Source of the DNA: Garcia nutans
Taxonomy: Eukaryota; Streptophyta; Magnoliopsida; Malpighiales; Euphorbiaceae
Length of the DNA: 64,000 nucleotides
NCBI GenBank assembly: GCA_947685225.1
Contig: CANTUV010000002.1
Coordinates: 3,906,001 to 3,970,000, forward strand
Direction: 5' to 3'
The position numbers and the translations under genes were made by a program. Of the stretch, positions 22,223 to 33,443 are shown one piece after another (the first letter of the stretch is position 1; every line of letters starts with the position of its first letter). The notes under the pieces were generated by a model. It had not been told where the DNA came from. It made no database searches and was given only the letters and a program-made list of their open reading frames with translations.

Positions 22223-23824
22223 TGATGTTCGTCGATTCCACCAAATATAAATAACTAAATTAAACTGTAGAGACGGTGAATCCAGGTCGAACCCTAGAGA
22301 CTGAAATTGTAATCTTGTGTTTGTGGAAGGGGGGTTTTTTTGTGAAAACTGAATTTTAACAAATCAAAGAAAGGAAAACTGATTAAATAACTAAGGTTGT
22401 GAAGCAAATTGATTGAAAGTCAATTCAAGGTAATTTCCAATCCAATGCACACTTGATCATAGACAACTAATGATAAAATTTATCTTTGAATACTTAACTA
22501 GAATTTATCAACGAGCATGATAAATCCTCAAACTTCTCTATTTTCATTAACTCGAGCCCAGCACCTCATTAACTCTAATTATTAAACGATTGGGTATTAA
22601 GCAATCCTTTCAATTTAATAAAAGCATTAAGAACTGGAAGCAGTTAAACTTGAACAATAATTTATGAAGCATAAACTATTTAATTCAATCCTATTGTTTC
22701 TATAGAATATTACTGAAAAACTGTGATAATCAGTAACATCTAATTGCTACTAATATTCACCCTTTCATAACAATTACGGATTATGAAGGTTGAAATAGTA
22801 GTTAATCCTATCAAACACTTTACTAATAGGCCTTTTTAGCAAAGAACTTAATAAAATTAAATCAATTAAAACAAGAATCAATAGATATTCAAAGAAGAAA
22901 TACTCAATTCAAGATCAAGTCTCACAAATATACATGGATTATTAAATCCCTTGAATTGAACTAAAAGACTTAGCCACTCATGGCTTACAAACACTAAACA
23001 AAATTAAATTGAACCTCTGAATAGATGGTGAATGCCCCCTTGATCTCCCTCCCTGCTGCTCCTTATATTTCCTTTTGAAGAATAGAAAAGAATCCCCAAT
23101 TAATTAGGGATTTTTAGATGAAAAGTATTCTGTTCTGATCTTCCCCTGTTTTCGGCTCCCTCCTTTTCAAATATGGTTCTGACTTCTTCAAAAATTTTGA
23201 AAATCTCTTTCTCACAATTCTAACGAGCTAAGGCTCACTTGAAACCGAGCCTCACAGCTCCAGATATGACCTGAAAACCGTAACAGCCCTCTCTGAATAC
23301 ATTGTAGCAGAAACACCAACTTAACTGCAGTCTTTGACTCTCAAAACGACATCATTTCAATAAGAGGTCTTCATGACATTTGTAGGGATGTCTTTTAGGA
23401 GTCTAATGGGCCTGGGCTTGTCTTGTTTTGACACTTGGAGCTCTAGATATGAACTCCACAGTAGAACAGGTCGTGCTTAGTTATACAGCACATAGCTTTA
23501 AACTTCAGGGCTGAAATTGATCAATATTGAAACTGAATTAGCTTCTGGTTTCTCTTAAACAATTGTAAAACTCTGTTTCATCTTTCCAATGCATCAAACG
23601 GATTCCAATTTAAAGGTCTACAACCCCATATATCTCTGAAAAACCAAACAAGGGTCAAGATAACAAAAATGCTGAAATTTTACTAATTTAATTAAATTAT
23701 TCCAAATGCAACTAAAATAATGTCTAATTGCTAAAAATTATCTAACAAAGTGAATTAAGCACATAAATAACCCAAAAATGCATAATAATGTAGACAATAA
23801 AAGCACCAAATAATGCACATATCA
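22223..23824 (-). mobile_element. Element A: 5' LTR
   Basis: 1,602 bp, TGATGTTCG...CACATATCA on the plus strand, followed by TGGAC (23825-23829). It is adjacent to the tRNA-Asp PBS. Unlike the LTRs of B-E it has no CACGGCC palindrome cluster. Confidence 0.95.
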
Positions 23825-23829
23825 TGGAC

Positions 23830-24592
23830 CGACCTAAAATTCATGATGAATTGGCCATGCCAATTCATGCTCATGGCCGGCCCTAACTCAAGGAAATTTT
23901 AATTATGCTGGGATTCAAATGGGTCAGACTCTTCGAAGTCATCTAGGATTATTTAACACCGGTTGCCCTAATGTGTTACCTATAAAAAGGCAATTAACAT
24001 GGCAGCCAGGGAGGAGGAGCTTTAGCAATTAGAGCAAGAATAATCATGGCAATCTTTAGCAATTGAGGGAGCTAGAATTAAAAAATAGACGGGTAGGCTT
24101 TTAACAATAAAACAATAGCCACAATTCAAAAGCCATAGTTGATAATTAAAGTAGTAGTCCATAAACCAAAAGAAAGAGAGACCAAGAGCAAGCCGTAGCC
24201 ATTTTGAGAACACAACAAACAATTTCCGGATTATTTAAACCCAACCAAGAAACCTTAATTGATCCAAGCTTTCCAACAATTCAAATAGAGAGATTGGTTC
24301 AATGAAATTTACCTTGGTGGAGCCAACAATGTAGGTATGATTTTACTAACTTATTTTAATTGCATTCCATTGATCATCTTCATAATTTACTGCCATTTTA
24401 ATTTTGTGTTTGATTTTAAAAACTCTATGGAATGAACTGTGGTTTTAGGATTAAGTTTAATTGTAAACACTAATCATGCATGTTAGACCTTAGATTTAGG
24501 ACTAAAGCCCTAGCTTTGCATGTTAAACCCTAGTTTAGGATTAAAAACCTAGCTTTGCATGATTAAACCATGGTGGTACGAACTTATGCTAT
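23830..24592 (+). mobile_element. LTR-like sequence, right part, with TATA box
   Basis: It continues 12146-12225. There is a perfect inverted repeat, GAATTGGC-CAT-GCCAATTC (about 23848-23866), then GGCCGGCC, then a TATAAAAAGG box near 23981 on the plus strand followed by a leader-like stretch. No coding frame is convincing. I read it as an old LTR; a host promoter cannot be excluded. Element B begins at 24593. Confidence 0.35.
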
Positions 24593-25883
24593 TGTAATAC
24601 CGCAAGTGCACGGGTCGCTCAAGTAATAAAGTAGTGAGTGAGTTGTCGTTCCACTGGGGACAAGGGCAAGTACTAGTGCAAACTTTAACTGTTGTTTAGC
24701 AAATTAATAGTTTTGTGAAGTTTGTAATTAAAAACAATTAACTTAATAACTTAAAGTAAAGAGAGATTAAGTGTTGTGCAAAAAGGATTGATGATGAAAA
24801 TACTATCCAGCTATTGAATCCCCCTAGCCATGAAAATATTAATGAAAATCAAGTCAATTAAATTAAATAATAGAGCTGAATTGGCATTCCTCTAAATTAG
24901 ACTAAAACCTTTCTCAAGTGAATTAATCCCTAATCACTAAGTAGAATGCTGGAATCTCCTCTCAAACATAATTAAATAGATCTTACATTAAGAACAGGGA
25001 ATCATAAACCAAAGGATCTTGTAAGTCTATCTCTAGCACTCCAATCAATCCTCAATCCTTGTGAGTATTCTATTCATATCAATCTTTCTCAAGTCAATAA
25101 TATGAAAATTGCAACCAATCAATAAGCATGCTATTATCAATTGAAAATAAATCATTAAGCATCATAAGAATAAAAAAACTCAATCAAATGATTTAATTAA
25201 ATAAAATTATTCAATCCATACAATAAAGCTAGGGTTCATCAATATTTAGATAGAGAATGAATTAGATCATGTTCAAAACCATCCATGGCGAATGATTTGT
25301 GTTTCTTCACTTGAATCCTTGAATCTTGGTTTAGATCTTGTGTAGAATGGGTCTTCTCCTTCAATCTCAGCTACAAAACTCTCTTTTCCTCTCTACAGGT
25401 CAGCTCTAGGTTGTAAAGAATCAAAATCGAATCCCTAATTCGCCCTTCAGCTTAGCTTTTATAGTGTAGATATGTTAGCTTGACACACCCAGTAACATAC
25501 CCATGTCGCCGGGTGTGTCATTGCTACTGGGATTCTGGATAAAAGGCACGCCCAGTGACATGCCCATGTCACAACTTCTGTGAGGCATTGTAATAGGCAC
25601 TCTCGGTGACATGCCCATGTCACTGGGCGTGTCAATTCTTCTATATGGCAGTATCAAAGGCACGTCCATTGACACGCCCATGTCCCTGGGCATGTCACTT
25701 GAAGAATTTTGCTCTTTTCCTCGACTTTCATCTATAATTCCCTCCGAAATGACCATAAGCCTCAAAATACAAAGAATTCTTGAAATTAATCCTAAAAAGT
25801 ACTTAAACAAATAAATTAAACTCAATTGGATAATAGTCATATTAGGAAATAGAGGCAAAATATAATCAATTATGCACTTATCA
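24593..25883 (-). mobile_element. Element B: 3' LTR (Athila-like)
   Basis: 1,291 bp, TGTAATACCGCAAGTGCACG...GCACTTATCA on the plus strand, followed on the internal side by a PPT and hairpin module. The 5' LTR is not in the window because D interrupts B at 28488. The candidate duplication GCTAT (24588-24592) cannot be checked here. Confidence 0.85.
25476..25705. repeat. Palindromic CACGCCC/GGGCGTG cluster in the B LTR
   Basis: Repeated imperfect palindromes of the form CACGCCCAGTGACATG...CATGTCACTGGGCGTGTC. This resembles the cluster in D's LTR (50655-50942) and, more distantly, the CACGGCC clusters of C and E. Confidence 0.75.
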
Positions 25884-25923
25884 AATTCCTCCACACTTGA
25901 GTTTTTGCTTGTCCTCAAGCAAA
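25884..25923 (-). promoter_or_regulatory. Element B: 3' PPT and AGGA-loop hairpin (proximal module)
   Basis: Minus strand: TTTGCTTG, loop AGGA, CAAGCAAA (8-bp stem, 25904-25923), then CAAGTGTGGAGGAATT adjoining the LTR. The outer stem differs from A but pairing is complete. Confidence 0.8.
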
Positions 25924-26820
25924 CTAAATCACTATAATAAGCAGAAATGACAGACCCCTCTATATCCAAAAAGAAAAGAAAAAATTTGACAATACTCGAA
26001 TCAGAAAACCCAACATTCTCAACCAAAAACTAATTCACAATCGTGACAGCTGAATCAAGAAGTTTCAAAACAAAAATTTCATAGACCTAAAACTTAAAGA
26101 TCCAGAGTTAAAAGATTGAGCATAAAATTTCAAAAACTCAAAAGTCATGAACAAAGAACGAAAGTGTAAATTTTCTCTTAAGTTCTTTAACCCTCTTTAT
26201 ATATATATATATACATTTTTATTATTTAAGGAGCCTGACTTGTTTGAACTGATACTAACCTTTTGGTGCGAAGGTAAGCATTTGTGATGCAGACCCCTGG
26301 TTACTCAGCCAGAATCATTGTTTAAATGGCTACTAGCACTATTCATGATTCCAACTCATTTGTTTCAATTCAATAGTGAAAATCAGTGAAACATAGATAA
26401 ATTTTCAAAGCTCCTTTTATTAGTATTATTAGTTTTTTTAAACAACTCAAGGGTCAGGAACTTAAGATATTAAAGATGTCATACTAATTCCGACTCAAGA
26501 ATCTAAGGAATTACAACATGCTAAAAAATGTAACTAAGGTTTTAAACTTCAGATGTGTCAAATTCCTATCAATCCACTACCTAATTATAACTATTACAGT
26601 CGATCCTCAGCAATTGATCAAGATAGCAAAGTCAACCCCAACAAGAAATTGTCATTTGGAAAATCAAAAATTAATTTAATATATAAAGAGGAACCATTTC
26701 AATTCACACTATTATAGCAATCTAGCTTACTCGAATCCAAAAACAAGTTGCAGAACTAATTGAGACAAATGAATCAAATGGTAAGAATGAAATAATAGTA
26801 GCTCAATCAAGAAAGTATAC
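25924..26820 (-). mobile_element. Element B: non-coding 3' region between the two modules
   Basis: About 0.9 kb, AT-rich with a (TA)n run at about 26202-26213. I see no coding homology; a 183-codon frame that overlaps the LTR is composed partly of the palindrome cluster. Confidence 0.6.
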
Positions 26821-26821
26821 C

Positions 26822-26860
26822 TCTCCCCCATACTTAAGACGCACATTGTCCCCAATGTGT
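26822..26860 (-). promoter_or_regulatory. Element B: distal PPT-like tract and hairpin
   Basis: Minus strand: CACATTG, loop GGGA, CAATGTG (7-bp stem, 26842-26859), then CTTAAGTATGGGGGAGAG. It is the CATTG type, like the distal modules of A and C, about 0.94 kb upstream of the LTR. Confidence 0.7.
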
Positions 26861-27423
26861 GTGTAAAATAAGAAATAACGAAGAGAGAGAGAAACTGCCC
26901 TGCCATGTCCATGATTGGACATATATGAGTAGGATTCCAAGTGTATGGCTAAGGCGAATTAGCTACAAAAATAAAAACTAAGATGCATAAACAAAGTTAA
27001 AACATAAGTAAATGAAATAATTAAACAAATGAAATAGTTCTTAAAAAAAATGCAATCGTCCAAAAGGAATAAAAAAAGAAAAAGAATAATAAATAAGTCA
27101 TTAAATGAGATGAAAGGTGGGCAAGTTAGACATCGGTGCATCACTAGAATCATCACTACTGGTCTCCCCATAGCTAGCATCATCGCTGGCATCATCATTG
27201 GACACATCGACTGGAGGCGCAGGTGGCTGGTATGGTAGAGGTAGTGGCTACGAAGGGTTAAACTCTTGATACCTTTGAAACTCTAGCATGGATTGTTACA
27301 GCCATTGTCTTCTCAAGATCTCATGATCCAGTTGGGCTTGGAAGGAAGTAGTCTGTTGATGCATGAACTATTGCATGTGGTTCTGCTGAGTTAAGATTTT
27401 ATTCTGATTAAGCTCGATATTTC

Positions 27424-28487
27424 CTAACTTACCTTCGATCCTATAAATCTATCGCTCAAAATTAGTGGGCTTCCTGTCATCATCCTACTCAACATTAATT
27501 GATTGGCACTAATCTTGGAAAGTAGGGGTCGGGGCGAAGGACGGTCCAGCAGAAGAAGACGGTTCAATAGTGGAAGAAGGCCCATCAGTAGTGGATGAAG
27601 GCCCATCAGCAATGGATGACCCCAAAAATCTGTCGGTGGGGTTGGTGGTATGTCTGAAGGAGGAGTAGAAGGGGCTAGCTCAGAATCCATAGGAGGTTCC
27701 TGGAGCCCGGCTACCTTCTCCCGATTTAGTCTCTTTAATGTGTCCATACACAATAGTTTGGGAAAACCATCCATCGTCATAGGTAGGCATTCATCTAACC
27801 CAACCAAGCAACGAGCCATTTGTGTGACATACATGCTACCATGCAAAGTACCTGGTGCTCCCTTTTTTGACTGCTTGTAAAAGAAGTGTGTGATGGCATG
27901 TGCAACATTGCACCTGGTCTTCTGCACCATGCAACTCAAGAAAAATAGATCTCTCAAGCTCACCACCCCTATGCTGATTAGCCGAGCTGTAAGAGTGTGA
28001 ACTAACAAATTGAGCACCATTCGGCAAGGGAAGGACTCAAAGTTGGATGCCTTAGATACCTTAGGCCGGTATCTATCTATAGTGGGTACAATGGTCCTCC
28101 AATCCTGAGGGGCAGCAAAGGTCCTCCAAACTCGAGGGGGAGCAACTTCATACTTGACAAAATCCACCTCAGAATTAAGATAGTCTGAAGTTTGTACCTC
28201 CTCTGTAGTGTATAACCCTAGATGCACACCAAGGTCATTAATGCTCATATGGAATCCCTGCCCCCCCCCCCCAATCTGAATTGTATGGTTGGCTCAATAA
28301 TTGAAATCTTGATTTTGTTGAACTAAAAGGTGCAGTAGAATTCCAGCGTCAACTCTCTGTAAGCAGGCTCATTGATGGAGAACAGTTGTTCCCATCCTGG
28401 TTGGTTGATCAGTTCTCGAATGTCGGCTGCAATGTTGGCTAGATCCATAGCTTCCCAATACAAAACACGAGGTGAGGACCAATCCTT
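27424..28487 (-). pseudogene. Element B ORF3 (ATHILA ORF-1 type), truncated by element D
   Basis: Reading from 28487, the frame gives ELINQPGWEQLFSINEPAYR then LTLEFYCTF, an in-frame TAG, FRLGGGG, and from 28248 an open run of 274 codons beginning MSINDLGVHLGLYT. The order W..LF....P.Y.EL..EF...F, then RLGG, then S...LG..LGLYT is that of the ATHILA ORF-1 family, whose role is not established; its place downstream of pol has led to comparison with env. Its C-terminal third is proline-rich with short repeats. A poly-C run on the plus strand (about 28260-28272) encodes the glycine stretch. The N-terminus is missing because D inserted at 28488. Confidence 0.75.
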
Positions 28488-28830
28488 TGTAACACCCCTA
28501 TACCTAATATACGTACATCACATACACCCACATATGTAATATACGTATACCGGATACAAGAATGCCACAGGCTATTTTAAACAAACATTTCTTATGAGAA
28601 AACTTAAAATATTTAAATTTTATTATAGAACATAATAGATAAAACATTTGTTTATTATGTAGAGGAACATACATATATACATATAACAAAAACAATATTT
28701 ACAAAAATATAGAGTTTATACATGCTTGGCAGTTCATCTCTGATCTTGAAGTCCACAATCAACACTTCACAAGCCTAGACTCAACTTGGTCTAGCTGAAC
28801 TCTCCATTTCAACCGGATCTACCCTCTCAC

Positions 28831-28870
28831 CTGAGCAATGAACCACAATCGCGCTAAGCCATAGGCTTAG
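28831..28870 (-). other. D LTR: conserved hairpin and candidate splice acceptor
   Basis: Minus strand: CTAAGCC, loop TAT, GGCTTAG (7-bp perfect stem, 28854-28870), then GCGCGATTG and CATTGCTCAG/GTGAG with the AG at 28831. Hairpin, GCGCG and acceptor follow each other as in E and F. Confidence 0.5.
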
Positions 28871-29149
28871 TGTTACAAACCACAAAAACAATATGCTTTA
28901 ATGTAATGCCAATGTCATACTTTCAAGAATTAGAAACAATACACAAGAATATCATATTTCTTAACATTACATTTCATTATATTATTCTATTGTTTCATCA
29001 TTCATGATTCACATTTAAGCAAAGACAAGTATGGCACAAAAGAAAGTAATATGTCATTCAAATTCCAGAGTTAATGTTTTGGTCCAATAATCACATTTAT
29101 CAAGCCCGTAGGCAAATCATTATCACAATGAGAAATATCTCATATGTAA

Positions 29150-29265
29150 CATCCCAACTAGGCTTCAAGGACTAGGCCCAACCAAGCTTCAAGGGGAGCT
29201 AAGCATCAACCCAACTTGGCTTCAAGGACCAAGCCCAACCCAGCTTCAAGGGATTGTTACTTTTA
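29150..29265 (-). repeat. CTTGAAGC minisatellite in the D LTR
   Basis: Several copies of GGCTTCAAGGACTAGGCCCAA-type units on the plus strand. The LTRs of E have the same array, inverted, at 54060-54215 and 60180-60335. Confidence 0.8.
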
Positions 29266-29557
29266 GGCATGCCACCAACAACAAAACTCTAAAAATTGAA
29301 TAACATATTAGGCACACAATTCGTTTATTATTTCATTATCAATTCCATTCTCATTTTCCCATAATCATCTAGGCAACCATGCCCCAATTATTTCATTTGC
29401 ATCATTATAGCTAACAACAATGGCTTCACATCTCATCATTAGGGTATACATAACCAATTGCATTGTACATACATTTTGAATGATCATTATATCTTTCACA
29501 TTATGCAAATCATAGTATTAATCAAATGTATCAACAATGTAATAGATTACTTAACAC

Positions 29558-29562
29558 ATTTA
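29558..29562. repeat. Target-site duplication of element C (left)
   Basis: ATTTA, repeated at 50414-50418. Confidence 0.9.
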
Positions 29563-31416
29563 TGTTGCGCTTAAATTAACACTATCACAAAGTGGCACTC
29601 GCAAGTATAAGAGGCTATTGTAGTGACGGTGATCGCCCCAAGGTCGTTTCCAAAGGAAGGACATGCATGTAATAGTTTGATTAACATAAAATAATAAACT
29701 CGATTGTATGATTGGATTGGTGAATTGTAATTAACCTTAGAAATGAAAATGAGTGATTTTATGCAAGAGAAATTCAATTATGGAAATGATGCCTAGGGAT
29801 GTAGGTCCATTTAATCAAATGTTTAATTATCCAATTATCCATTAATATAACCTTGTGCCTTAATTTGTTCCTTAAGATTAATTAGTCAATTATCAACTCA
29901 CTAGTTTTCACATTTATGAATTAACAACAACCATTTACTTTACATTAGCAAATTAATAAACCCTAGAACTTATATTTCTAATTCATTCTTAGGGTAGTCA
30001 ATTGCATAGTTCCGATATTAAACTTCTCCTCTCGGTCCGTTATTCAATATTAAGTAATCAATAGGTGGCCAATCTATCAATTTACCTTTAATTTCAATGC
30101 AATTAACATATAACAAGGTATATCAATGGAATCATCAAATCAAATCATTTAATCAAATATACTACAACCCAAAGCATGAGTAAATTAGCTCATCATATTC
30201 TTTAAACAAATACTCATTTCAATATAAACCAAATCAAAGTTATTCATTGCAATATTAATGTTCTTGATACAACAACAAAAAATAAGAAATGGATTAAAAG
30301 AAAGAGTTAGAAAAACCCCTTAAGAAGATGCTAAAAATCGGACTCCTTATCTCTTTCGTAGCTCCCTCTTGGTGTGTGATGATGAACTTCCAGCTTTCTT
30401 GAACAAATAGCTCTCTTCTTGAAGGAGTGGATGATAGCTCTCTCAAATTCTCAACTCTCCAATCAAGCCTCTTAAAACCCTAATCTTCAAGAACTAGTAA
30501 CTCACTTCAAAACCAACAATTGTCTTTGCTCTTGGTGTGTGAAAGGAAATGGTGAATGAAGATGAGAGAATGGTATCTTGCTCTCTCAAGCAAGAACCAA
30601 GGAAGAAGATGAAGAAGATGATGAACCCCCTGTGTGTAGAGAATGTCCACTAAATATATTCAAGATCCATTTTCTAATCCCCATGCTCTTCCACTTTGAA
30701 TTGTTTAAGACACCCATCATTGTTTGTCTCCCACTTTCCAATTTCTTTATATGTTTCTTCCATAAAATGCTCACACTTTTCACTCCTTTTTGTTCTTTTT
30801 GTCACCCACTAAAACACACCAACTTACACCTCGTGCAAGCCAGCTAAGTGATCCAAGGTGACACGGCCAAGCCTTATGGAGCTTGGCCGTGTCTAGTGTC
30901 TTTCTTTCTTGGGACACGGCCAAGCTTCTAGCCGTGTCCCTTGCTGGGTGTTTTGTCCTTGTGAGACACGGCCAAGGACACAGCCGTGTCATGTGACATG
31001 GCCAGTGTCTTGGCCTTGTCCCTTGATGGTGTCCGTCTCTGCTTCTTTCTTTTTTTTTTTGCTCTTTTGTTCCTTTGGTGAGACACGTCCAGTGACTTGG
31101 CCGTGTCTCATAACCGTGTTTGCTTCTGGACTTGATTTCTTGAGGGACACGGCCAAGACATGTGGAGTTTGGCCGTGTCACTTGTTTTTCTTCAATTTCT
31201 TCACTTTTGATGAGAGACACGGCCAAGCCATGTGGAGCTTGGCCGTGTCACTTGCTTTTCTTCAACAAATCCACCAATTTTTGATTAAATAGCTCCATCA
31301 AATGTACTTCAACCTAAATCAACAGCTTCAAACAAACTTAAGTGCAATTTAACATGAAAATTAACTTAAAATCAACAAAAACATCATAGAAAATATATAC
31401 AAAATTGATCTAAACA
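29563..31416 (-). mobile_element. Element C: 3' LTR
   Basis: 1,854 bp, opening TGTTGCGCTTAAATT and closing GATCTAAACA on the plus strand. It matches 48556-50413 closely. It contains a CACGGCC palindrome cluster at 30859-31250, which gives rise to several chance frames on both strands. Confidence 0.95.
30859..31250. repeat. CACGGCC palindrome cluster in the C 3' LTR
   Basis: At least six pairs of GACACGGCCAAG with CTTGGCCGTGTC, arms facing each other over short spacers, plus single arms. It is the most GC- and CpG-rich part of the LTR. Confidence 0.9.
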
Positions 31417-31455
31417 ATTACCCCACACTTAATCCTTTGCTTGTCCCAAGCAAAG
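31417..31455 (-). promoter_or_regulatory. Element C: 3' PPT and hairpin (proximal module)
   Basis: Minus strand: CTTTGCTTG, loop GGA, CAAGCAAAG (9-bp stem, 31435-31455), then TTAAGTGTGGGGTAAT adjoining the LTR. The loop has three bases rather than four. Confidence 0.8.
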
Positions 31456-32008
31456 TTAAAATCAAAACAAATAAAACAAGATAAATATTATCAAGTTCAA
31501 GAGTTATAAGAATGCATAAAGACTCCCATCTTATTAAATCTGCAATCATAATCGAATCAAGAATAATCGGAACTCAAGTAACTTAATGGTCAATCTATGC
31601 ATACCAAAATTGTCACTCCCTCACAAAACCTCTTAAGTGTTTAACTGGGTAGTGTTTAAGCTCTCAACATTCAATGAAAGATTAGAACTATAGGCTTGCT
31701 TATCAATCAAATCACCACCACCTAATCACAATCAAGCATCAATCATAAGGTCTTTTATTTGGTAGTAACGGGGCTAAGTAAAAGGTATAACATTTGGGAG
31801 AGTGAGTTACTTCATTTAGGTCAAGAGTACTTCAAGAGTGAAGTAAGCAATGTAGCATGATGAACAATCCCACAATTCATCTCAATCACTTAGCACTAAG
31901 CATTTATGTGCTTTTAAGGAACTCCATTTGTTTAATTATCAAAGATGATTTCCAAACTCATTACAACCCTTCCGACAAGAACATCAACTATTATTTTGAT
32001 TTTCATTA
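31456..32008 (-). mobile_element. Element C: 3' non-coding region, part next to the LTR
   Basis: About 0.55 kb of AT-rich sequence without coding homology, continuing at 40319 beyond the copia insertion. CATTA at 32004-32008 is the left target duplication of the copia element. Confidence 0.7.
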
Positions 32009-33430
32009 TGTTAGTGTATGTGCCCTAGGCCATTTATTTGGATCTTTATGTTATATATTCATTATTAATAAATGAGGTTTTATTATCATTATTGTTTGTT
32101 TGCATGTTACACAATTTTGATATTTGTCCCTGGTTTATTATTGTTATAGAGATAAAAAATAAATCTTAACCAGTATGAACATTGATTTGATAATCATCAG
32201 ATGGTTATGTGTATAGTGATACAAATCAATTTCATAGATACTTGTTAGAGAACAATGTATTGGATAGACCCATCATGAGATTACTACATGGGTTAGTGTC
32301 ATAAGTAAATCTCATGATAGTTATGTATTAATTCTTTGACTTGAGATTGTCATAGTTTCCAATATAAGGACTATTATATTTTGACATGATCAAACATTAT
32401 CCGTAACTGGATAGTAATAAAGGTTATGATCATATATGATAGAAATTATGTAGAGGATAATGAACAATCAAGATAGAATTTGTCCCTCTCTTTGAGAGAG
32501 ATATCTTTTGGGCCCCTCGATAAGTGAGACTGTGAAATGCATGGCCGTGCTCAAATGAATTGATAGTGTGATCAATTTCATTTGTTTTTATCAGTCTACT
32601 TGGAGATCGAGTAATAATAAGTTTGGACAATATAAGTATGACATTGACCATGACTTATGTTCAAGCTAGATATCGTGTGACAAAGGGATTAATGCATGTA
32701 CTATTATTAGGCATATTGGACATTCCTTATATTAATTGGGTAGTTGTAATGCCTTGCTAGAGGCCAATTTTGACTTGTTGGTTTAATAGAGATTAAATTG
32801 ACTGCCAATTAATATGGGCCTATCGGGTCACACACAAGAATGCGCTTTGGGCTGGATATAATATTAATAATATTAATATTAGATATTAATATTTATTATT
32901 ATTATTATTTTCATTTATATATATATTATTAGATAATATATTCAGAATCCTAATTAGATTTGGATTCTGAATTTGACTTACCTTATCCAATTATATATAT
33001 TATTAGATAATATATTCAGAATCCTAATTAGATTTGGATTCTGAATTTGAATTACCTTATCCAATTTCGAATTGGATTCTGGAGTGATTATATTCACTCC
33101 AGACGTTAAGTCTTGATAGAGGTAACTTTAGAAAATAAAAAAGAGAACGAAAAAGAAACCCTAATACGTTTTAGAGAAAACATTTTTCAGCCTTCGCCGT
33201 TGCAGAGAGCTAGCACTCCAGACGGTAGCATTCGTGTGGATACGCGATAGAGGGTGTTTCACGATCGAGGCATCTCTTCCAAACTGTGATTTCGAATCAT
33301 CAATAGGTTAGTTCTTTGAACAATTTTGTCAAATTAAACGAACAGCATGGATCCTGATGGGAAATCAAAGATCAAAATTTTTTTTTCCGCTGCGTGTTTT
33401 GTTTGCAGTGATCTCCTTGATTTCCTAACA
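32009..33430 (+). mobile_element. Copia 5' LTR
   Basis: TGTTAGTGTATGTGCC...TTTCCTAACA, 1,422 bp. It differs from the 3' LTR mainly by an extra 74-bp tandem copy (32917-32990 and 32991-33064). Confidence 0.95.
32917..33064 (+). repeat. 74-bp tandem duplication in the copia 5' LTR
   Basis: Two adjacent copies of a unit starting TTATATATATTATTAG and ending TTATCCAA, with one visible substitution. The 3' LTR has one copy. Each unit holds a CAGAATCC...GGATTCTG inverted repeat. Confidence 0.9.
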
Positions 33431-33431
33431 G

Positions 33432-33443
33432 TGGTATCAGAGC
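33432..33443 (+). promoter_or_regulatory. Copia primer binding site (initiator tRNA-Met type)
   Basis: TGGTATCAGAGC one base after the LTR end (CTAACA-G). Confidence 0.95.

Larger units (their letters stand above)
12226..23824 (-). mobile_element. Element A: Athila-like retrotransposon with gag and protease only
   Basis: 11.6 kb bounded by TG...CA LTRs of 1.6 kb and a TGGAC duplication. Read on the minus strand the order is 5' LTR, tRNA-Asp PBS, gag-protease pseudogene, a conserved GGGAGGCAACCC block, about 6 kb without coding, PPT, 3' LTR. Reverse transcriptase, RNase H and integrase are absent, so A needed pol from another element. The Athila call rests on the tRNA-Asp PBS, the DLGAS-type protease, the gag sequence and the shared non-coding blocks with C. 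Confidence 0.88.
28488..29562 (-). mobile_element. Element D: 3' LTR, distal segment
   Basis: On the plus strand it opens TGTAACACCCCTATACC, the complement of the GGGGTGTTACA ending of E's LTR. It holds the CTAAGCC-ATA-GGCTTAG hairpin (28854-28870) and the CTTGAAGC minisatellite (about 29150-29265), both shared with E's LTR in inverted orientation. It is cut at 29562 by element C and resumes at 50419. The five bases before it (TCCTT) are the expected target duplication; its mate is outside the window. Confidence 0.85.

Noticed and set aside
23975..23995. TATAAAAAGG as a host promoter
   Set aside because: More likely the TATA box of an old LTR given its palindromes and leader-like downstream sequence; kept only as part of the LTR-like entry.
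24022..24222. Short minus-strand frame next to a TATA box, as a possible host gene
   Set aside because: Opposite strand to the TATA box, no family resemblance, and surrounded by retrotransposon sequence.
25475..26026. 183-codon frame with repeated DMGMSLGVP strings
   Set aside because: It crosses B's LTR end, PPT and palindrome cluster; the repeats mirror the CATGTCAC units.
30578..31292. Overlapping frames on both strands rich in RPRHWPCH and HGQA-type strings, with copies at 49571-50289
   Set aside because: They follow the CACGGCC palindromes and change frame between the two C LTR copies; not proteins.
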